Below are positions 53,927-59,411 of a stretch of 59,411 nt of DNA, in pieces (positions within the stretch are counted from its first letter, which is position 1; each line of letters begins with the position of its first letter). Under the pieces are notes generated by a model, which was not told where the DNA came from, ran no database searches, and saw nothing but the letters and a program-made list of their open reading frames with translations. A program made the translations under genes and the position numbers. This DNA comes from UBA1367 sp040268355 (GTDB taxonomy: Bacteria > Actinomycetota > Coriobacteriia > Coriobacteriales > Atopobiaceae). The stretch spans positions 1 through 59,411 of the forward strand of contig JAWRIT010000006.1 of assembly GCA_040268355.1 (NCBI GenBank). The letters are read 5' to 3'.

Positions 53927-54739
53927 CTACTGCTGCGGGATGGACCGACGGCGCGAGACGACCAGAAGCGCTACTCCCGCAGCCACAAGCGGCACGCTCA
54001 GCACCTGGCCCATGGTGAGCCAACCCCAGGCGAGATATCCCAGCTGCTCGTCGGGAAGCCGCACGAACTCGACCAGGAACCGGAAGCAGCCGTACAGCAC
54101 CAGAAAGGCCCCGAGGAAGGTGCCCTGCGGTCGGGGTGGGACCTTGCGACTGAGCGCGTACAGCACGCAGAAGAGCACCACGCCCTCAAGCAGCGCCTCG
54201 TACAGCTGTGAGGGATGGCGAAACACCTGCCCGCCGCCGGTGTCGTCGAACATCACGCCCCAGGGGAGGGAGGTCTCCTTGCCCCACAGCTCCCCGTTGA
54301 CGAAGTTCGCACAGCGTCCAAAGAAGAGCCCTATGGGGCCACCGATGGCGATGAGGTCGGCGACCGTTGCGAACGAGCGGCCCAAGGAGCGATTGGCCAG
54401 GTAGGTGCCTGCCACCGCGCCCACGAACCCACCGTGGAAGCTCATGCCGCCCTCGGAGAGCAAGAAGATGGACAGCGGATGCTCCAGGTAGTAGCCCTTG
54501 CCGTAGAAGAGCACGTACCCGAGCCGCCCGCCCACGATGATGCCGCACGCAAGCCCTGTGACGAGCGTGACCACATCGTCCACCGAGAGGTTCAGCCTCC
54601 AGTGGCGCGCGGTGCGGTACATGACGACCCCGGCGGCAATGAACCCGCACAGATACGCCAATCCGTACCAGCGTATCGTGAGCGGGCCCAGGGAAAGCGC
54701 GACGGGGTCGAGGTTATGGTAGAGGTCGTTCAGCCACAT
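53927..54739 (-). CDS. lgt: prolipoprotein diacylglyceryl transferase
   Basis: Lgt attaches diacylglycerol from phosphatidylglycerol to the Cys of prolipoproteins, at the membrane. The 270-aa protein has seven hydrophobic helices, the N-terminal RWYGLAYLCGFIAAGVVMYR, the conserved GGMSFHGGFVGAVAGTYLAN with the essential His, and the Lgt signature GRCANFVNGELWG with the essential Arg. The downstream HPSQLYEALLEG is also conserved. Length is typical. It is next to the operon encoding a DUF4430 lipoprotein, which would be a substrate. The ATG at 54739 directly follows the NifU-like gene. Confidence 0.97.
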   Translation of the reverse strand: MWLNDLYHNLDPVALSLGPLTIRWYGLAYLCGFIAAGVVMYRTARHWRLNLSVDDVVTLVTGLACGIIVGGRLGYVLFYGKGYYLEHPLSIFLLSEGGMSFHGGFVGAVAGTYLANRSLGRSFATVADLIAIGGPIGLFFGRCANFVNGELWGKETSLPWGVMFDDTGGGQVFRHPSQLYEALLEGVVLFCVLYALSRKVPPRPQGTFLGAFLVLYGCFRFLVEFVRLPDEQLGYLAWGWLTMGQVLSVPLVAAGVALLVVSRRRSIPQQ

Positions 54740-54754
54740 GAGATCGGGGTGGGA

Positions 54755-55006
54755 CTACCAGGGCATCGCCGGCTGGACCTTGGTCACGCCCGGCACGTGC
54801 TCCATGAGGATGCGCTCGATGCCCTCGCTCATGTCGTAGCTGGAAAGCGGGCATCCCGCGCAGGCGCCCTGCATCTCGAGCGTCACGACGCCGTCGTCGT
54901 CGCAGTTGATGAGCGCGACGTCGCCACCGTCCGCCTGCAGGCTCTGGCGAATGACGTTGAGCGTCGCCTCCAGCAGCTCCATGTTGACCTTGGTGGTGTC
55001 TGCCAT
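54755..55006 (-). CDS. NifU-like C-terminal domain protein
   Basis: An 83-aa protein consisting of a single NifU C-terminal (Nfu) domain: RQSLQADGGDVALINCDDDG, then MQGACAGCPLSS with the CxxC that binds a 4Fe-4S cluster, then EGIERILMEHVPGV. Such proteins carry assembled iron-sulfur clusters to target enzymes. CODH and other iron-sulfur proteins of this organism would be clients. The ATG at 55006 is preferred over an in-frame start 36 codons further up because that stretch is not conserved and GGGGGA precedes this one by 6 nt. Its stop lies 15 nt before the lgt start, so the two are cotranscribed. Confidence 0.92.
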   Translation of the reverse strand: MADTTKVNMELLEATLNVIRQSLQADGGDVALINCDDDGVVTLEMQGACAGCPLSSYDMSEGIERILMEHVPGVTKVQPAMPW

Positions 55007-55158
55007 GGTTGTTCCCCCATTCATGCCACCCCTCGGTGGCCGCGTACAAGCAAGATGGTAGAAATCATACCCAATGTGGCAGACGGGCATCCGTCTTGCC
55101 AGAAAAAGTCGCATGGCAGGACGCGGGCCCGTGGCGCCGCTCGGCCGGACGACGCCGG

Positions 55159-57669
55159 TCAGTCGATCGGCCGGTGGAGATGACCTGCGGTGTGACCGCG
55201 CAGCCGCTCGGGAGCGGGGCGTCCCGCACGAGCCGCACGGACGGCCCGCACGAGCCGGCGCACCGCACAGACGGCCTCGTCTGTCGAAAGCAGGGTCGCG
55301 TCGACCAGAAGCCGGCGCACGCCGCCCGCCACGAGCTCGGCCACCTCGGGCGCCGCATCGAACGGCGAGGCCGCATAGACGCGGCTACGCCCGTCGAGGC
55401 CGCTGCGCACGGGATGGCGGTTGCCCTTGGCGTCACGCAGGGCGAGGTCGCGGGTGCGCAGCGTGCAGCGGGCGCAGTCGTCGACGCAGCGACCGCTCAC
55501 CTGCAGCACGCAGTGCTCGCTTGTCATGGCGCGGGCGCGACCGGCGGCGACGATGCCCACCGGCACCGGCGAGACGGCCGCGAGCGAACGGATCTCGGGA
55601 AGCGAGAGCTCGGGAGAGAGCCAGACGCCCGCGGCACCAGCGTCCACCAGCTCAGCCAGCGCACGCGCGTTGTGCACGGGCACGCAGGGCCGCACCTCGG
55701 CCTTCGCCCCATGCTCCGCGGCGAGCGCGAACTCGGACACGTTACCCACCCCCACGGGCCTGCCCGCCTCGACCAGCGGGTCGAGCAGCGCGTGATCGCC
55801 CTCCCGGCACACCTCGTCCAGCCAGGCGCACGGACGCTCCCGCTCGTCCCACGCCTGCGTTATCAGCGCCTCCGCCGACGCGTACACGCGCACGGCACCC
55901 GCCGAGCGGACCGCACGTGCCACCTCGGGGTCACCCACCAGGGCACACACCGCGACGTCGGTGTGGGTCGCCGCGAAGGGGGCGGCCGTAGGCACCCCCA
56001 GCGCCGCCGCCACGTCGCGCCGGTAGCGCGCCTCAGAGGGAGCCTTGGCCGCCGTACGAGACGCATAGGGCGCAAGCAGGCGCTCGACAAGCGCACGGCA
56101 GGCCTTGGCACGCGCCTTGTGCACGTCCGAGAAGCGCATCCCACAGCCCTCGTCCAGCTCGACCTCGAACGACTCCGCCTGGAAGGGCGAGCCGCCCATG
56201 CGTCCCACGTGCTCGATGAGGTCCTGCTCGCTGATCGCGCGCGTCCGAGCCGCCTCGACGACGGGACCCTCGGCGAAGGCGGTGGTCGGCCGCTCGCCTG
56301 GCATCGCATCGACCGTGGTCAGCTCGATGGCAAGACGCTGCCCCAGTCGGGCGCGCACGCGCACCTTCACGGCACGGGATCGGGGAACGTCCGCGCGTGC
56401 CACGCGCTCCGCGGCGACGATGGCCCGCTGCGAGCGGATCACCCGCACCGGACAGCCCGCTGGCATGGGCCGAGCGGTGCGGCAGACCAGCGTCTCCCCT
56501 GCCCTCGCATCGCGTTCGGCATGGGTCGTGAGGAACTGCGACGGGTCGTCTGGAGGGCGGACCTCCAGCAAGTCGCCCGCGCCGACGGGCTCGTCCAGGC
56601 GAATGTCCACCTCGGCACGCGACACCGTGCGCGAACGCTCGCGACCGCCGTTGGCGCCACCACGCCACACGCGCGAGCTGCCCAGATCCCGCGTGGCGAC
56701 CACGCGGCCCACCAGCTCCCCGCGGTTGTTGGACCGCTCGTAGCTCATCATCTCGTTGCCCGAGCGGCCGTCCAGGTAGGCGTCGGTAAAGTCTCGGTTG
56801 AACGCACGCCGCAGACGCCGCTCCCGCTCGTCGGCGGCAAGCTCGGGACGCTCGCCCGCCAGCTCGTCGAGGGCGCTTCGGTACGCCCCCACCACGGCGT
56901 GCACGTAGTCGGACCCCTTGAGCCGGCCCTCGATCTTGAGCGAGGCGAGGCCCGCCTCGGCCAGCTCGTCGAGCCGTCCGATGGTTCGGAAGTCCTTGGG
57001 GCAGAGCGGACGCAGGGCAGGACCATCCGTCAGAGGGCGATCCTGCTCGTCAACCAGGTCATAGGGCAGCCGGCACGGCTGTGCGCACAGGCCCCGGTTC
57101 GCCGAGCGGTTGCCACCCTGCGAGCTCATCTGGCACACGCCCGAGTAGCAGAAGCAGAGCGCCCCATGCCCGAAGCCCTCGAGTTCGACACCCTCCTGGG
57201 CGATGCGTGCGATCTCGGGGAGGGAGAGCTCGCGCGAGAGCGTCACACGGGCTGCGCGCAGTCGGTCCCGGCACCACGCCACGCCACGCGCATCATGCAC
57301 GTTTGCCTGCGTGGAGATGTGGACTTCCATCTGTGGCCAGCGTGTGCGAAGCTCGGCGGCGAGCCCCCAGTCCTGAATGATGAGCCCGTCGGCGCCAAGC
57401 AGCCAGGCACGACGGGCCACGGCAAGCGCCCGGGGCATCTCGGCATCGGTCACCACCACGTTCAGGGTCACATACACGCGCGTGCCGGCGAGGTGCGCCC
57501 GACGGCAGGCGTCAGCGAAGCCGTCCGCGTCAAAGCTCTCGGCGCCACGTCGGGCGTTGAAGTGATGCCCGAAGCCGCAGTAGATGGCATCGGCTCCGGC
57601 TGCAAGCGCGGCATTGAACTGCTCCGGCCCACCGGCCGGAGCGAGCAGCTCGATCGATGAGCCCCGCAT
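55159..57669 (-). CDS. U32 family peptidase-like protein with C-terminal extension
   Basis: An 836-aa protein of the peptidase U32 (RlhA/TrhP-like) family. The N-terminus reads ELLAPAGGPEQFNAALAAGA and ADAIYCGFGHHFNARRGA. The family signature is seen as ELEGFGHGALCFCYSGVCQM, with the following NRGLCAQPCRLPY; the four Cys are iron-sulfur-type ligands. The second half (about 370-830) is a DUF3656-like extension plus a repeat-like U32-related segment ending in VLQVSGRCVDDCARCTLR. U32 proteins of this length take part in tRNA or rRNA hydroxylation from prephenate, or collagenase-like activity; which applies here cannot be read. The ATG at 57669 has GGGGA immediately before it. Confidence 0.88.
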   Translation of the reverse strand: MRGSSIELLAPAGGPEQFNAALAAGADAIYCGFGHHFNARRGAESFDADGFADACRRAHLAGTRVYVTLNVVVTDAEMPRALAVARRAWLLGADGLIIQDWGLAAELRTRWPQMEVHISTQANVHDARGVAWCRDRLRAARVTLSRELSLPEIARIAQEGVELEGFGHGALCFCYSGVCQMSSQGGNRSANRGLCAQPCRLPYDLVDEQDRPLTDGPALRPLCPKDFRTIGRLDELAEAGLASLKIEGRLKGSDYVHAVVGAYRSALDELAGERPELAADERERRLRRAFNRDFTDAYLDGRSGNEMMSYERSNNRGELVGRVVATRDLGSSRVWRGGANGGRERSRTVSRAEVDIRLDEPVGAGDLLEVRPPDDPSQFLTTHAERDARAGETLVCRTARPMPAGCPVRVIRSQRAIVAAERVARADVPRSRAVKVRVRARLGQRLAIELTTVDAMPGERPTTAFAEGPVVEAARTRAISEQDLIEHVGRMGGSPFQAESFEVELDEGCGMRFSDVHKARAKACRALVERLLAPYASRTAAKAPSEARYRRDVAAALGVPTAAPFAATHTDVAVCALVGDPEVARAVRSAGAVRVYASAEALITQAWDERERPCAWLDEVCREGDHALLDPLVEAGRPVGVGNVSEFALAAEHGAKAEVRPCVPVHNARALAELVDAGAAGVWLSPELSLPEIRSLAAVSPVPVGIVAAGRARAMTSEHCVLQVSGRCVDDCARCTLRTRDLALRDAKGNRHPVRSGLDGRSRVYAASPFDAAPEVAELVAGGVRRLLVDATLLSTDEAVCAVRRLVRAVRAARAGRPAPERLRGHTAGHLHRPID

Positions 57670-57782
57670 CGCTCCCCTTCCGCCACAGCTCCCCGGGCAC
57701 GGCCGACCCCCTCAGGACGGCCGAACGTGTGCCGCCACCTCTGCATCCGGCACACGAGAGCATCTCCCGTGCGACAGCCGCG

Positions 57783-59015
57783 CTACGCGATCCGGACGAA
57801 CTTGCGCTTGCCGTGCTGGATGACGGTGCCGGCGACGAGCGTCGCGGGGTCCACGTTGTAGGCCTTGGCGGCGATCGTCACGCCGTCGACCTTGACGCCG
57901 CCGCCGTCAATGAACCGACGCGCCTCGCCCACCGAGCTGGCCAGCCCGCAGTCGGCCATGAGCTTGGCCAGGTAGACCTGGCCTTGGTCGTTCACCTGGA
58001 TGTCGGCTGCCGGGAACTCGGGAATGTCCTCAGGGACCTCCGCACGCTTGAACTGCGCGTCAAAGGCGTCCTGGGCGCGCTGGCCCGCCCCCTCGCCGTG
58101 GTACAGGTCGCAGATGTTGCGCGCGAGCTGACGTTTGCGGGCGTAGGGATCGGCCGTGCCTGCCTTGAACTCGGCCTCGATGGCGTCAACCTCGTCGATG
58201 GGAAGCGTCGAACACAGGCGGAAGTACATGGGCACGACCTCGTCGGCAATGCTCATGAGCTTGCCGAACATGTCGTTGGGCTTGTCGGTGAGGCCCACGT
58301 AGTTGCCGTAGCTCTTGGACATCTTCTTGTGGCCGTCCAGGCCCACGAGCAGCGGCATGGTGAGCGCCACCTGCTGCTCCATGCCCTCGGCGCGCATCAG
58401 GTCACGGCCCGCGAGCAGGTTGAAGATCTGGTCGTTGCCGCCCATCTCGAGGTCGGACTTGATGACCACCGAGTCGTACGCCTGCAGCACCGGGTAGATG
58501 AACTCGTGCAGGGCGATGGGCATCTGATTGGCGTAACGATTATGGAAGTCCTCGCGCTCCAGGATGCGCGCCACGTTGAAGTGCGACATGAGGCGCAGCA
58601 TGCTCTGCAGATCGAGGGGCTTCAACCAGTCGCCGTTGTGCACGATGGTGGTCTTGTCCATGTCGAGCACCTTTGCTGCCTGCTCGACGTAGGTCTTCGC
58701 GTTCGCCTCGACCTGCTCCTCGGTCAGCGGCGGGCGGGTGCTGTCGCGCCCGGACGGGTCGCCGATGAGCGCCGTGCCGTTGCCGATGATCAGGGTGACC
58801 CGGTGTCCCAGATCTTGGAACTGACGCATCTTGCGCAGGGGCACCGCATGCCCCAAGTGCAGGTCGGGACTCGTCGGGTCAACGCCCAGCTTGATGTTCA
58901 GGGGCTCGCCCTTCGCGAGCTTGGCCTTGAGCTCGTCCATCGGCACGATCTGCATGGTGCCGGAGGTGATGATCTTGAGTTGATCGTCGACTGGCAGCAC
59001 TGCTCTGTCCTCCAT
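57783..59015 (-). CDS. tyrS: tyrosyl-tRNA synthetase
   Basis: TyrRS charges tRNA-Tyr. The 410-aa protein has LGVDPTSPDLHLGHAVPLRK with HLGH at residues 53-56 (the HIGH motif) and KKMSKSYGN with KMSKS at 231-235, so it belongs to the TyrZ-like subtype with KMSKS. The substrate-binding IIGNGTALIGDPSGR and the C-terminal S4-like RNA-binding region (ARRFIDGGGVKVDGVTI) complete it. I chose the ATG at 59015, which begins the conserved protein; the frame stays open upstream but runs through the intergenic repeat. No T-box leader was recognised. It is the last identifiable gene in the window. Confidence 0.97.
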   Translation of the reverse strand: MEDRAVLPVDDQLKIITSGTMQIVPMDELKAKLAKGEPLNIKLGVDPTSPDLHLGHAVPLRKMRQFQDLGHRVTLIIGNGTALIGDPSGRDSTRPPLTEEQVEANAKTYVEQAAKVLDMDKTTIVHNGDWLKPLDLQSMLRLMSHFNVARILEREDFHNRYANQMPIALHEFIYPVLQAYDSVVIKSDLEMGGNDQIFNLLAGRDLMRAEGMEQQVALTMPLLVGLDGHKKMSKSYGNYVGLTDKPNDMFGKLMSIADEVVPMYFRLCSTLPIDEVDAIEAEFKAGTADPYARKRQLARNICDLYHGEGAGQRAQDAFDAQFKRAEVPEDIPEFPAADIQVNDQGQVYLAKLMADCGLASSVGEARRFIDGGGVKVDGVTIAAKAYNVDPATLVAGTVIQHGKRKFVRIA

Positions 59016-59114
59016 GGTAGTACGGGTGGCTTCGCGATCGGCCTCCTGGCGGCCGTCGCGCGCGTACCAGCATAGCGCAAGCTCGCCTGCCCGTGGGCAA
59101 GCCGCAACACAGAG

Positions 59115-59133
59115 GAAGAGGCACTTATGTGTC
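59115..59133 (-). repeat. copy 3 of the 19-nt intergenic motif
   Basis: The plus strand reads GAAGAGGCACTTATGTGTC, differing from copy 2 at one base. It lies about 100 bp upstream of tyrS. Flanking bases (ACACA/TGTGT) allow a short stem as in copy 1. Confidence 0.6.
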
Positions 59134-59276
59134 ACCGGTGCAGGGGCGCGCGGCGAAGGGGTGGGCCGTCGGCAGGGCTAGGGAGGGGCGCCTGCGCGGC
59201 GCGCCTGCATGGGGAGCGGCAAGGGGAGGCCGTCAGGGTCGCCCGCGGGCCGCTGTGAACCTGATTCCGCATGGCT

Positions 59277-59410
59277 CGTGGCTAGAGATCGGACTTTTGC
59301 GGTGAAATTCCGCGACCGGCGGAGTATCAGGCGAGAAAACAGCAGGACGGAGGACGGAGATACTCCGGGATGCCCGAAAAAACACCGCAAAAGTCCGATC
59401 TCTAGCCACG
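59277..59410. repeat. 134-bp element with perfect 28-bp terminal inverted repeats
   Basis: The left arm 59277-59304 and the right arm 59383-59410 are perfect reverse complements; both contain GGCTAGAGATCGGACTTTTG in the corresponding orientation. A second, inner inverted repeat, CGGAGTATC (59320-59328) and GATACTCCG (59359-59367), lies within. The element carries no gene. It is likely a MITE-like or palindromic intergenic repeat; the window ends one base after it, so flanking target-site duplications cannot be checked. Confidence 0.8.
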
Positions 59411-59411
59411 G

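Noticed and set aside
55009..57660. 883-codon open frame antisense to the U32 gene
   Set aside because: Composition is a mirror of the real gene, with Arg/His/Gly-rich sequence and no recognisable domain.
59016..59135. N-terminal extension of TyrRS by 40 codons
   Set aside because: It would be translated from the intergenic 19-nt repeat, is not conserved in the family, and the normal TyrRS start is the ATG at 59015.

Overview
The window is GC-rich bacterial DNA with mostly tight, co-directional operons. The gene content suggests an anaerobic actinobacterium of the Coriobacteriia (Olsenella/Atopobium-like): a MurNAc PTS operon, a stand-alone nickel CO dehydrogenase, a teichoic-acid-like cluster built on TagF-type polymerases, and an ECF transporter with a transcobalamin-like lipoprotein. 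This placement rests on gene content, not on a marker gene. No rRNA, tRNA or CRISPR array was found.

Region 1 (1-5.6 kb): a minus-strand murein-recycling operon (RpiR regulator, murQ, PTS EIIBC), a 1.4 kb gene-poor stretch with short periodic repeats, and a YdcF-like DUF218 protein. Region 2 (5.8-17.4 kb) is an accessory island, lower in GC and full of wreckage. It holds a truncated DUF4143 ATPase, a HigBA-like toxin-antitoxin pair, a PHP-ATPase with a small overlapping partner gene, a membrane-anchored unknown, a broken acyltransferase, a DUF4160 protein, an FRG-domain protein, an IS481-type transposase tail, a DUF1883-TIR protein with an unknown 243-aa partner, and a decayed coiled-coil gene. 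The PHP-ATPase, FRG and TIR genes are typical of anti-phage defence islands.

Region 3 (17.6-45.1 kb) is a large cell-surface phosphopolymer locus. It encodes a TarI/IspD-like cytidylyltransferase with an SDR, several GT2 enzymes, two GT2-TagF fusions, a tandem double-TagF protein, a membrane O-acyltransferase, TagD, a polyprenyl-phosphate sugar transferase, a DUF4422 transferase and a TagGH-type ABC exporter. Together these can activate precursors (CDP-glycerol and probably a second CDP-alditol), prime a lipid carrier, polymerise, decorate and export. Two probable regulators, an AlbA_2/HTH protein and a Fic/HTH protein, lie inside the locus. Both are preceded by clusters of the same TGATAT-type operator-like repeat.

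Region 4 (45.1-59.4 kb) is housekeeping: YebC, a CO dehydrogenase with a His-rich N-terminus and a structured leader, a LysR regulator, an ECF transporter operon (S, fused AA, T, DUF4430 lipoprotein) behind a probable cobalamin riboswitch, lgt, a NifU-like protein, a U32 peptidase-family protein and tyrS. The window ends in a 134-bp element bounded by perfect 28-bp inverted repeats. A 19-nt intergenic motif recurs three times between 45 and 59 kb. Homopolymer tracts (C11 before the PHP-ATPase, G9 before the acyltransferase) are possible phase-variation sites.
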